The translations under genes and the position numbers were made by a program. Shown piece by piece: positions 25,625-37,089 of a stretch of 64,000 nucleotides of DNA. The number at the start of each line of letters is the position of its first letter. The stretch's first letter is position 1. Where the stretch lies: assembly GCA_900239685.1 (NCBI GenBank), contig OENT01000280.1:62001-126000 (forward strand), given 5' to 3'. The stretch is from Rotaria macrura. Its lineage: Eukaryota; Rotifera; Eurotatoria; Philodinida; Philodinidae. Below the pieces are notes generated by a model. It saw only the letters and a list, made by a program, of their open reading frames with translations, searched no databases and was not told the DNA's origin.

Positions 25625-27595
25625 ACTAAGAATGATGCGTAGAAAATTATTACTGCAATATCGATGAAAATGCTACCGAGAAAGAAACAGATGTTCTCGA
25701 ATGTCCCTGTATTTATACTGTTGGTAAACTATGGAGTACTGTTTGCGACATCTACTTGAGTCAAGTCTGTGAACTTAACAAGGTTTTTATTTTATATTAA
25801 TGATTAATCTATCATAGTAAGCGTAATAAAAATAAGGAAATAAAATTACAACTGTTTAATCAGTACAGAAAAAAAAACATAGAAAATTGATGGCAAAGTC
25901 TTACAGTTCTGCGTGCTAATTTTGCCGATTATCAGTGGCGCATCTGGCGGTATTTTCTTTATTTTGGTAGCTCTATCTGCACCACTTGCGTGCACTACTG
26001 ATTTATTGTGCACCATTCTACTACCAATATTTGTCTATCGACATTGAACCTTTTCATCAATCGTGAGTAGTGTCCATAGTCGCGTGTCACATAGTATCTG
26101 CTTTTTTCATCATCTTACCGTTATCAACCAACTAACAATTGTCCTCTCTTTAATTTGTTTCAAAATCTTTACACAAGACAGAATGCATCATCTAAACGAT
26201 CGTTAACTATAAAATGCATTATGAGCCATTCAAATTCAAACTTTTCTTTGTATGATCATTGTTTATTGTTTATCTGCCGAGAAGAATCATTTAAATAAAC
26301 GGATTCAATCAGAATCCTAGAGACGAAATGACTTTCGGATTTCTTGTATCGGGCGATATTGGTTCTACTAGTGGACTTTGGTGGAATCTCACGCGAACTT
26401 TTGATACATGTGTCGTTATGATACCAGGTACTAAGTAGCGTCCAATTAATAAAATACGGCGTATCCGTCGGATTTATTCCTAGATTCGTCTTTCGGAATC
26501 CGATCGAATTCATTCAACAAGATACTGAAGAATTTTACTTTTTCGCTACGCATTTCTTCTCTTCGATGATAATAATATGTAGCCAATAATCATAGCTACT
26601 TGATTGAAAAGATTTTGCAATATATTTTGATGGCTGAAAAATAATCCAAATCATTTATCTGTCCATCGGCTGCATGAAAAAATCATTGCATTTTCATTGT
26701 GAGTTTTTCCGTGTGCTAAATTTATATGTCAATACGAGTCATCAGTGCGTGGAGAGGCGCATTTGCTCTTTATTTGTTTCATAGTAATTCACAAAGTTGC
26801 TGAAGATCATTTCTAATTCCGTGAATGATGCAAGAAGCATGATACGAGACTAACTCAATAGACATATTCTGTACATAGTAAATATGAAAAGTATGCTGAA
26901 AGTGGCATCCAGTTACTGAAGCTTTTTTCAAGTTTTTAATCAATTCACTTAATTTCAAATAGTTCAAGCTTGTAAGTTGCAGTCTTTGCAATACGTAGAC
27001 ATCTAAAAATATGTTTCCTCAGAGAGTTTCACAAAACTAGAAACGATTAAGGATTACATAAAAACTTGCTTTCCGAGATGAATTCAATCTACTACGATTG
27101 CGAAACTGTTAGTGATCTTCGGTCAGAATATATTCGATGAGTACAATCAAAAATGTGGTAAGGTTGCGAAACATGGAAAGTGGAAACCTCAAAAAGACAA
27201 AAACACCGAGAGAAAAAAATCTCGAAGGTTTTTAAAAGTTTTATTCGAAAAAAAAAATTTTGATCGAGACAAATAGCCTATTCTTTCTTGTATGGCATGC
27301 ACGTGAATGTTAGCGAAAACCTTTTATTCACTTTCATGCACACCGATAGCCACATCCACGTACCCATACTCTCAGTCCAGTGGTACCCGCGTTCACACTC
27401 AAAAGTGTGTCTCAGGCAAAATAGGCTTCAAACACTTTCAACTTGCTTCGATAATACAAAAATCGATGTTTGAGACTATTCACAAGGTCTATCATTCTAC
27501 GTCGGGACAGATGTAAAGAATAAATTGATCATTGTATGTTAATTTCACTTAGCATTATTTCACCGTATTTGAATAAGCTATTTACATATCCAAAC

Positions 27596-27763
27596 ACTTG
27601 GAGATGCCAGCACTTCTCCCGTTGGTGATGCAACATCTTCAACGGAAGAAGTTCTATGTACCACTTGATAAGTACTATCTTCTTTAGACATGTAATACTC
27701 CCCTCCACATCACACGCTGTAGATACAGCTTCTCCGGGGTGATAAATGCTGGTATCTCCAAAT
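27596..27763. mobile_element. MITE-like element with terminal inverted repeats
   Basis: The left end (TTGGAGATGCCAGCA) is the near-perfect reverse complement of the right end (TGCTGGTATCTCCAA), one mismatch in 15. The ends lie about 165 bp apart with no coding capacity between them. No clear target-site duplication is visible, so the class is unassigned. Confidence 0.55.
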
Positions 27764-27923
27764 TTTAGAATACATGACGATGCTGATTTGAATTACAATA
27801 TGTAGAAAATTTTTCATCTATTTTTTATACTTTTACATTCAATAAACAAACCAAAAGTCTAAGTTTTCTTATTTTTGTACAAAGCAACTGGTAGAAATGT
27901 AGTATTCAAGCATTTCCATTACT

Positions 27924-28040
27924 CCTTCGACATACAATATTTTCGATATTGTACTCTTCGACATTGTCTTTTCGGTATTTCGCGCATTCGAGATTTTTTC
28001 TCTCGAGACTCTTGATTTTACTATTTCGACGTTTTGTCAC
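27924..28040 (+). repeat. degenerate tandem array of a ~15-bp TTTTCGACATTGTC-like unit
   Basis: Successive units read TTCGACAT, TTTCGATATTGTAC, CTTCGACATTGTC, TTTCGGTATT, ATTCGAGATT and TTTCGACGTT. Spacing is about 14-16 bp and later copies are eroded. The same unit occurs at both ends of the element at 59818-60463. Confidence 0.55.
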
Positions 28041-30081
28041 CTAATCGAAAAGTTACTCTTTCCTCAATCGAGCAGGTCGGGGGTTGTATTGGTATCGAAC
28101 TAAAAATCAGTTGAATATTTGTTAAGCCGATCTTAATGTTCATACCGCTCTTAAATCCTGTTAGCGATTGTCGACTGCAGTTTTTTTTAATAAGGCTAGC
28201 TAAAAACAATGAAGGAGACAAACGTGCATGTTGTGAAAGAAAAGGAAAGTTTGACAGGAATAAAACACTTCAAATCAACATGCTTAATATGATTTGATAA
28301 CTCAAAGTCGGTTCATGAAATCGCATGACAATGAGTGCTCATTCCACTCGATTGTCTAAGGTTAGAATTGTTTTCTCGTTTTGTAAATATTTTATCCGAT
28401 GCGTAGAATTTCTCTTCTATTACAAAAAGAAGACGATGATAAATTAAAATTATCCACACCTACGAACTTCTTGTGAATATTGTGTAAGTTATGAACCTAG
28501 AAAATTTTAAAGCATTTAGAATTCATTTTAATCCTCTTCTTGTATTTTTAAGTATACTGTTACAAAGAAGATTCTTTTCATGTCATGAGAAATCTTTCAT
28601 AATCTTTCAATATGAAATGAGTCACAAACCTAAAAAATATTTACACGACAAGTTAGAAATGACGACGTTGTAAAAGAGTCTAAAAAAAGAAAAATTTTTA
28701 CTAGTATGCCATAGACTTTTCTATTTACACAAAAAATAGGTTGATCGTATTTTGACAGGAAAAAAATCCATCTTATAGCTTGAAGGCAGATTTCAATAAG
28801 ATTCAATGTAATACGACGGCGTACTAGAGTCATTTGAAAAGTATTTTCCGGTGGACAAAACAACCATGCTGCAATCATCCGGAAAAAAAGAAACTAGCCT
28901 TTATTCTGTCTCTAAAAAAAGAAGCTTTTCTGGGAGATTAATTATATATGAACAGAATCGTAGAGAGAGTTTTCACATTTTACTGCGGACGATGAAATAG
29001 ACTTCGAGCTATTGGTTGATTATAACAGAATCGCTCTAGATTTCCTTCTATTTTTGGAATTTCTTTCAACTTCATCGATGTTAAAATTCTTCTTCAGGCT
29101 GATGTCGTTTGCTAACACACGGAAGTCAGCACTACATGTAAGTTGTCGAACGAAAATGCATAGGCAGACATTGTTCTACGAAATGTTTTGATATTATCGT
29201 TAAGATGAATTCATGGTTATATTATACGTGTCAATGATCTATCAATTGTTGAACAAACCTTGCTCATATATATAGTTATTAGTTTAGATTAAGTAAAAGA
29301 ACTTTTTGTGCATCGTATCGAATGATCGAACTCTAGAAGTTTCAGATTATTTATTAATATCTATTTTAGGTTCCATAAATTTGTTAGAAACTTGAATAGA
29401 TTTCTGAGATCGGATCAGTTTGCATTTTTGTCCGATGGAACCGAACCAAACCGACTGTATCCGCTTGAATTTAAGATATTGTATGATTGGACCAAGTTTA
29501 GAGAAAGCAAGGTTTGTCTTATGTTAATCAGACTATTAGTGATATGCATATGAGAAACAATAAATCGAACATTAACAACTACGACAAATTAACGTATACA
29601 GAAGACAATGAGTTAAGATTATTTTTATTGGATACGCCTACTGTGTTATAAATTCTTCACCTTTTAGGACAAATTTAAAATGTACATGAAATAATGTATG
29701 ATTTACGAGCAATAGATTGTTGTCGTACGATTGCACTTTTTTCTTGTGACACCTCCATGAAAAAGTTAATCAAACTCAAATTAGCAGATTATATCGATAA
29801 TGTCTAATCGAATAGATCGCATTTCTGAACGTTTCATACGCTCGAGTTGCAGCGATACATCTAGTTTACTTTCTTACTGTTTAAGAATTGATTTTTGACA
29901 AAAATGTAACGCATATTTAAGATAATTACATGAGTTTATGTCGATTTCAGCGTCAATTTTACTGAGAACTAAAAGATTTATTATGCTTTTTCTTTAAAGA
30001 TATTAATAATTTTATTACGAAAAAGAATTACATTCACATTGTCCTTGGTTATAAGGGCATAACCACACATGTTCCTTAATC

Positions 30082-30906
30082 ATGGATGTATATGACGTAT
30101 CTTTCATTTTTCTTTCTCTCTTTCTTTTTGTACTATTCACTCTCTTTTTCTCTGATCGTTTCTCATGTATTGATTTTAGTAATCATTCTTCATTTTGGTC
30201 AATGATGTGTAACGATGCAACATGTGCCTTTAACATACATAAAATATTTCAGTATCTATTGGCGTTTTACATTATACAAATAATTCATTGTAAATCAGTT
30301 CAAAAATACGATGAATGCGATCGATTTTTCAAAGCAAATGAATGTTATTATTTTCCATGCTTAGATGCACATTACATATGTGGTGTCAATAATCATTTAG
30401 TTAGATTCAACTACGATTTTTGTGTGTTGCCAACAAAAAAATATGCTCCAGGTTTCACGGGCGATGCAATTCGTTATTTCAATCAAACGAATATATGTGC
30501 TATGATAACTTTACATGAACAATTAGTTGAAGAAAGAATATCTGAAAAATTTACATGTGCTCATTTACATATAATGATATTTCGAATTTATTTAAAATGC
30601 TTTCAAAATAATGCAATTGAAAATAGAACGGCTAAAGTTATTGATTTCTGTTCGATTGTATGTGAAAACATACAAAACATGATCGATTTATTTCTAAATT
30701 TAAAAGATAGCCAATTTAATGTGTATCAATTACTTTTAGAAACGGGCAAAAGTTGTGGGGCAATGATTAATGAAGCAGCGGTACATACAATACCTTCGTT
30801 ACTGGTAGCAATATGTCTCGATAGAAAAAATGCACACTTAGAACGAGATATAACTGATATTATGTTCAACCCTCGCTATGAACCAAATGACTTTGAGTGG
30901 ACTTGA
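30082..30906 (+). CDS. cysteine-rich, probably secreted protein of unknown function
   Basis: A single open frame of 274 codons. The first 40 codons look doubtful: they are pyrimidine-rich (FIFLSLFLFVLFTLFF) and end in GATTTTAG, a good acceptor. An in-frame ATG ATG at 30202 gives a 234-aa protein whose hydrophobic stretch IFQYLLAFYIIQII reads as a signal peptide. The mature part has about a dozen cysteines, with a cluster YDECDRFFKANECYYFPC, then YICG, DFC and NIC. Later come TCAHLHIMIFRIYLKC, FCSIVC, SCGAM and ICLD, suggesting a disulphide-bonded extracellular helical domain. Putative N-glycosylation sites include FNQT and ENRT. The cysteine-and-helix pattern loosely recalls stanniocalcin-type secreted proteins, but I cannot assign a family. 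It is one of two plus-strand genes in the window. Confidence 0.65.
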   Translation: MDVYDVSFIFLSLFLFVLFTLFFSDRFSCIDFSNHSSFWSMMCNDATCAFNIHKIFQYLLAFYIIQIIHCKSVQKYDECDRFFKANECYYFPCLDAHYICGVNNHLVRFNYDFCVLPTKKYAPGFTGDAIRYFNQTNICAMITLHEQLVEERISEKFTCAHLHIMIFRIYLKCFQNNAIENRTAKVIDFCSIVCENIQNMIDLFLNLKDSQFNVYQLLLETGKSCGAMINEAAVHTIPSLLVAICLDRKNAHLERDITDIMFNPRYEPNDFEWT

Positions 30907-33082
30907 GAATAAAATTATTAAAAAAAAACCAATGGTTATGTGTAATTGCTAATTTCACAGTTACATCATATTCTACAAGCTATGATTATTAAATAAATAT
31001 CAAAGATCTCACGATTGCTCGTCGTGATTAAAAGGAAATTTTCGTCCTCTAAAATAGTGTTTTCAACAAATATCATACATAATTTTTCATCGATACATAA
31101 ATCGGATGATCTCTTTTGACCGTTGAAGAAAAAAAGTTGAAATTGACTTTTCAAAACCTAACCAATCAATTGGCGCCTTAATCAAGATAATATTTTCAAA
31201 GTTTGCATTGTGCATTTGTCTTACTTTTAATAGACTAATAGATAGAAGTATTTTTAATCTTGTTTTATACGCATCGAAGTTTGCGATATCCGATTCATTC
31301 CAGTTGAGATTTAATTCAGTGACCTTGTAATATGCAGACGCACAGTTAAGTAATAGTAATTCATCACGATGGATTCAGTAATGATTTTGAGGTGCATCTA
31401 CAACCTAAATACCCGATCATATTTCGAGAAGATAGTTTACTTAGTAATCAACTTGTGCCAGAGAACATAAATGTACTTCATATTGGACATGTACCGAGAT
31501 TTTTCTTAATTCTTTATCTAATTTGACTGTATTATCTCAATACTTTTGATTTTCTACTTAAAGTAAGTCTTTGTGAAACAAAAGCGTTGAGATTTTCAAT
31601 AAATTCAGATTGATGTAAAGTAATTACAGACCGATTGATTACTAACGAAAATATTTGAAGAAGTTTTAGAAATCTTATACAGAGAAAACTTAGTTGAAAT
31701 GCTAGTCTGGTACAAATTAGAAGCAAGAAAACATTTTTCTATTGTTCGGTCTTATGATAAGTCGAAATCAGAAACTTAGTTACTAAAACAGTGCTTTTAA
31801 ATAATTATCATCAAGAACTTGTTTAGTTGATCAAATGCTGAACATTCAAACCTTGATAGGCCACTATGTCATTTGTTGACTAATGAAAATAACAGTTCTC
31901 TATTATGAACCTATGAAAAAGCATTAGAAAAAACGGTTAAATATAAACAAGTTTGAGATCAATTCTAGTACATTTTGATTTCTAAGGGCGAATCCAGCAA
32001 AAGCATGTGATTCTAAGTAATGCTTTTGACTAAGTTTTAAAACCACAATATTGTTAAATGTTATCAACTGTATATTACACTTTTAACTGTTTCAAAATAC
32101 TGTTTAAATGTCTATCGATATTGTGGGCTTCAGATTGTGTAGCTAGATCTTTAACTACTGATATTACACAATTTGTTGAGCATCGGGTGCAGTTATTCCA
32201 TGATTAACATATTTCTTCATTGTAAATCACATATGATTTTTCCTAGATTTCGGAAAACTTGAATAGTTTAATGTGTTAATCGATTTCATAATTGATTTGA
32301 ACATGAACATTGATTCTACTGATTTCTGTTCGTAAGAGAATGTTACAACCAATCTGTTAAACATTGATATTGAAATCAGTTGAATTATATATCAGAAGAA
32401 TGAAGATGATTGCTGATTTTGAGAATAAATCTGACTATAAACGTAAAATTAAAAGTATTCCTTTTCTATACATTATTGGTAACCGTGATAAATTGACTAA
32501 AATCTTGTTTCAATAGAAAATGACTCGTAAGTAAAGATTAGTCTCTTATCCAGCGATCTTTATTTCTCAAGTGATCAAAACTTGTCTTACGTCCTCTCTG
32601 CATTCGGTAGTATCCAAGACTTTGACATACCGTTATGGTAAAATCATAATCTACTTTTTCTTATTATGTGTTTTCAACGCATTCAAATGCTGTGAAATCG
32701 ATATCATTTTCTATGGTATTCGTACGATTCGTATCTGTAAACGTGATTTGTGGCGAAATTTTTATAATATAATTATCAGAGATGTCATATTAGTCATATC
32801 GTAATTTATGTAGGATTTTAGTTGATGTGTGAAGATTTCAATTGCCTCTGTAAAAAAAAAGCTATCAGCGAAATCCCCACGGCATGAAAACGTTAAAAAC
32901 AATATATCCATTTTTCCTAAACTCGTTAAAACAGGTCATTTCTGCATGGTCTCATGAGTATTCTGTGAGCATTATATACTATACAGCATAGCGTTTTACC
33001 GAGAGAAGATTTCATCTATATTTTAATTTGATCTTGGTTATATATCACCGGTGATAGCCCTTTGCAAACATCTGGAACAGTG

Positions 33083-33203
33083 TACGATGGTCTCAGGAGG
33101 CTGTCTGTAACGATCTGTGCCATCATGGAACCCTTTCTGTAACGGCATCTGACCGGTTACATGACCGTGTCTGTAAAGGTCTGGGACGGGGGGAGGGGGG
33201 TGA
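33083..33203. repeat. GC-rich degenerate tandem repeat (TCTGTAACGGTCTG-like units) ending in a G-tract
   Basis: Units of about 32-36 bp: GTCTGTAACGATCTGTGCC, TTCTGTAACGGCATCTGACC and GTCTGTAAAGGTCTGGGACG, followed by a run of about 14 Gs interrupted by one A. Base composition is strikingly richer in G+C than the surroundings. Confidence 0.55.
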
Positions 33204-36127
33204 GGTGAGTGCAAAATTTGTAGCCTAAACACTTTAACACTCCTTTCAAGTCGTGTTTCAGATAGGCATAAGATTTCGACAATTCTCACACATGCAAGAG
33301 GAGAATAGATATTTAATGTTCAGAAATAGAATGATAGAAGAAATGCATTGATCCAGAAGAAAAAGAGCAACTGCGATTAAATAAAACAAACAAAAACACA
33401 TCTATTTAATATCAGCACTTATTGAATCATAGAATTGTCTATTAGTCATCGTTCTTAACTAGCAGATATCGCTTAAACTCGTACTATGTGAAAAGTTGAA
33501 TGTATGTACAAGTGACCGAAGCGAAGTACATTATCTGTTGGTTTGAAGTAGTTTGTTCGATTTATAGTGTATACTATGCTTCAGTTTGACAATTTATGTA
33601 AAATAATCAGATGAATGGTGAATTAACAGTATGAGTGAAATGTATTCATTGTCAAACACATACTAAAGATCTGGTACATATTTCATAACAAGTGGACCAT
33701 CATTAAGCCATCCTCACAACGAATCATGTTTGTTCTCATATGCAACATGTTTGGCGGACCTCACTTATTGTAGAATTCACAGATTAGTTTTCGAATAAAT
33801 TCGACGAAATAATTAGCATTTTAAATTGATAAGACCATGATTGAATTTCACGCGGGATACATGTATGTTGAACAGATTTGGTGCGGATTTCAGACATTTT
33901 ATCAATCGTCGATTTCTGAATACCTCTAACATACTTTAATATTGTGCTCTATTGTATTGTATCATTTCATTTCATTTCAGTATAGATGTCTTCCCTCTGC
34001 ATTCTCATAGTCACACATATGTCTATAGGCACAGTTGTAACCACTTCTGGAGAGATCCTATACCACATGTGAAAGAGTATAAGTGGTTATTTGAACTAAA
34101 GATAATTGTCACATGATTATGCAACTTTTTTTCAACACCTAGGTTTCGTCAACTATCAATTATTTAGATGTACTGAACAAACTCTATACTGTTTCTTTGC
34201 GAAATAGATTTAGCTCTAAATAAACTGAAGCTTGTGATATTTCTATTCGCATAATTTGACGAATTACCCTTAGATGGTGATATATAGGCATATAGCTTTG
34301 ACAGAATAGACGTGATTTGTTTCCAAGAATTTTGAAAATGATTATAATCATAACATTGTTGTTGAAGTCTGATTTGTTATCTTGAATTTTCTTCTAGAGA
34401 ACATGTTTTGTGTTCGAACCAATACAGGCAAGAGTTAGTCTACTCGATATTTTTTTAAAGTCACAATCGATAAAGAAATCATGTATAAGTTTCGAAAAAT
34501 CTCATCATGGATGCAATGAAAACCTAATATTTTGACCATAATATTCTTCGTATCGAAAGTGTACCCATCGAGAGCATCTCAGATACATATGGCACCCAGT
34601 TACACGTCCAAGAAACCATCGTAAGCCCATAGGTGAATATCTTCAAGAAAAGCTCGACACCACTGCTAAATTTTCTCACGAGCTACAAGTTGCGTTATTA
34701 AATTCTCTATTGCTTCAATCGTTTGTGTTATGATTTTGATATGTTTGCTTCCTAAGCTATCTTGGTTTTATTGAAAAATATTCAGGAAAAGGAGTGCAAC
34801 GTGATTGACTTATTCACGACTTTTTCACATGAAAGATATTTCTATGAGATTGGATCTCTAATAAATTATTAGTTCGATTGTTGTTGTTTTAAAAAAATCG
34901 CAATTAGTGCTGCTTTATTTTTTTAAAATTATTTTTATGTAGTTCACTCCTTCATGATATCGAACATATGCATGTGAAGGAAAAAATTTCAATCATCATG
35001 AATCACTATCAATGTACTGACTAGAATCTAGTTTTTGAACGACTGCACATCTATTGAAGTAATATACTCTTCGCTTCAAAGAATTATTTCAAAGTAAAGA
35101 AAGAAAATATTCTGTTTGATTTTTGAAAATCACATGAAGGATAATCGAATATTGTGAAATAGAGATTTTCGTTGTTTTAAATTGATCTGAACATGCAAGC
35201 ATTCGTATAACGTACGCCTTGTTCACGTAACGCGTCACTTTCCTGATTTAGATTTTCAAAATTTATTTTTCGAAAGAAACAGGTTCAAATACCGTTTCAG
35301 AGGCAAAATCTTGTGCTGATTAACCATCTGACATTTTTTCTGTAAAATAAAATTCGTTTTGGTATCAAAAATCTGGTTTTAAATTTTTGAAAGATCGTAT
35401 GTTTAATTGTCTAACCAAGAAAGTTTCTCGAAGCGTGGCCATTCATGTATCATTTGAAGCAGAATTTGATTCTCTGCAAAAAATGACTCTGAAAATATTC
35501 AATTTAAAGAAATTCATTCTCAAAAATTTAAGCTTTATAAGCAAACCTAAAGAAAAGATCTCTTTTCTGTCATAGCGTTAGGCGATGATAAAAACTTCCT
35601 ATAGGCTAAATTCCTGATTCAAACTAGGTCATTTTTGCAGTTTGAATAGAGAACGATAAACTGTGTCGGATGATGCCCAAACGACCTGATCAGTTTTCAT
35701 ACCTTTTGAGATAATTGTAAAACAATGCATTAGAAATATCACAGCGTTATGTTTGGATAATTCGAGCAGTTTCTTCTCATGGTTAATGCCATATACTAGT
35801 CGATCAATAATGAAAAATAAGTATTACTAGTATTCTTCGCAATTTAAAATTTTCTCATAATACGCTTTATGGTAATAAATATACGTCGAACTAAAATCAA
35901 CATTCGGCCAAGGTGAGCCATCTAGATTTTAATTTACTTGAATTACTATTAAAAACCCCACGCTGACAATGCTGTACGCTAAAAAGACAACATCTCCCAC
36001 ATGGATTGAGTTAGGAAGTTTCGTCTCAAAAATATTGTGAGTTGAACAAGTGTTTTTGAAAAATACGTAGTGTTTGTTTCTAAAGATTTATCTAGAGTCT
36101 AACAAATCTCGAAGTCAGATCTCATTT

Positions 36128-36166
36128 ATCAATAGGTTAAGATTTTTCAAATCTTAAACTATTGAT
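36128..36166. repeat. short near-perfect hairpin
   Basis: Inverted arms of 18 bases with one mismatch around a TTC loop (ATCAATAGGTTAAGATTT and its complement). No gene is nearby; its role is unknown. Confidence 0.6.
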
Positions 36167-37089
36167 TCGTCTTTTACTAATAAGAATGATAATAGATAAA
36201 TAAATGTAAAATATTGCCTGTAAATAAAGGAGAGGTTTCAAAGTTAATTCTAAATGGTACGAATGCGACCTTCTACTAAAAATTTTTACAACACATATAT
36301 AGTTTTTTTTCTAAAAATTATCTTGTGTTTCTTCCACCCTTGGATTAGAATTAACCTTCCCTAATTGTTTTAATCAAATACTACAGTTGGATTAGATATA
36401 TCCAAGAACGACAAATATCTATTCTTGCATTTTTACATGACAAGAACTTTGTTGAAAAAATCTCACGAAGAATTCACTTCATATCGAAATTGTTTTGGGG
36501 AGCACTTCTTTATACTATCTGCATCTACGTAACGTTCACTCGCAGTACTGTATGAAAATTGATATTTTGTACTGATAGTCATCACGATTCATAGTGTTGT
36601 ACTTCAAATCTTCATACAACATGACTATATATTATTCAAAGATAAATTCAGTAGAGACCTGTTGTTCGATTTCTCGCATCTAGATCTACTCAAATATTTG
36701 ATAAGAAAAAACTAATGGATAATCATTTATCCTAATCTTAAATTTGAATTTCTTATCTGTCTCTGTCGAACAAGATAACAAGATTCATTTCGTAATTTTT
36801 ATTAAAGCAATCACCAAAAAAATGAACAAAAGGATTTAAATCTGGATTGTCTTCTCCATCTTGAATACCAGATTGTTTGTTTGAAATCTTGAAAGAAAAT
36901 CCTCTTATAAACAAAATCACCCACACCGAATGGAACTCATTAGACATGAATCATGCCACCGAGCATATATAACAAGAATTGAATTAATATGAACAAATGA
37001 GTGATATACACATGTCTAGCCTTTATTACAACCTAAAAACAGGAATATCAAATATGAGGATTTCATTTTATCGAATATGAAATAAAAAC

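Larger units (their letters stand above)
25625..30081. other. long intergenic spacer with small repeats
   Basis: 4.5 kb without a supported gene. It holds a MITE-like inverted-repeat element (27596-27763), a degenerate TTCGACATT array (27924-28040), and frames of 60-85 codons without recognisable domains. Confidence 0.65.
30907..37089. other. long intergenic spacer
   Basis: 6.2 kb, AT-rich, without a supported gene. It contains a GC-rich degenerate repeat (33083-33203), a tight hairpin (36128-36166) and two coding-like stretches (31362-31526 and ~34543-34722, plus strand) that may be decayed exons. Confidence 0.65.

Noticed and set aside
33038-33289. Minus-strand frame with Pro/His-rich peptide
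   Set aside because: Produced by reading through the GC-rich repeat and G-tract; no domain and no splice context.
34038-34089. Inverted arms TAACCACTT/AAGTGGTTA with a ~34-base loop, microRNA-like
   Set aside because: Only nine paired bases and poor pairing further in; too weak to call a precursor.
35273-35305. GGTTCAAATACC resembling a tRNA T-arm
   Set aside because: One stem mismatch and no matching D-arm, anticodon arm or acceptor stem upstream.
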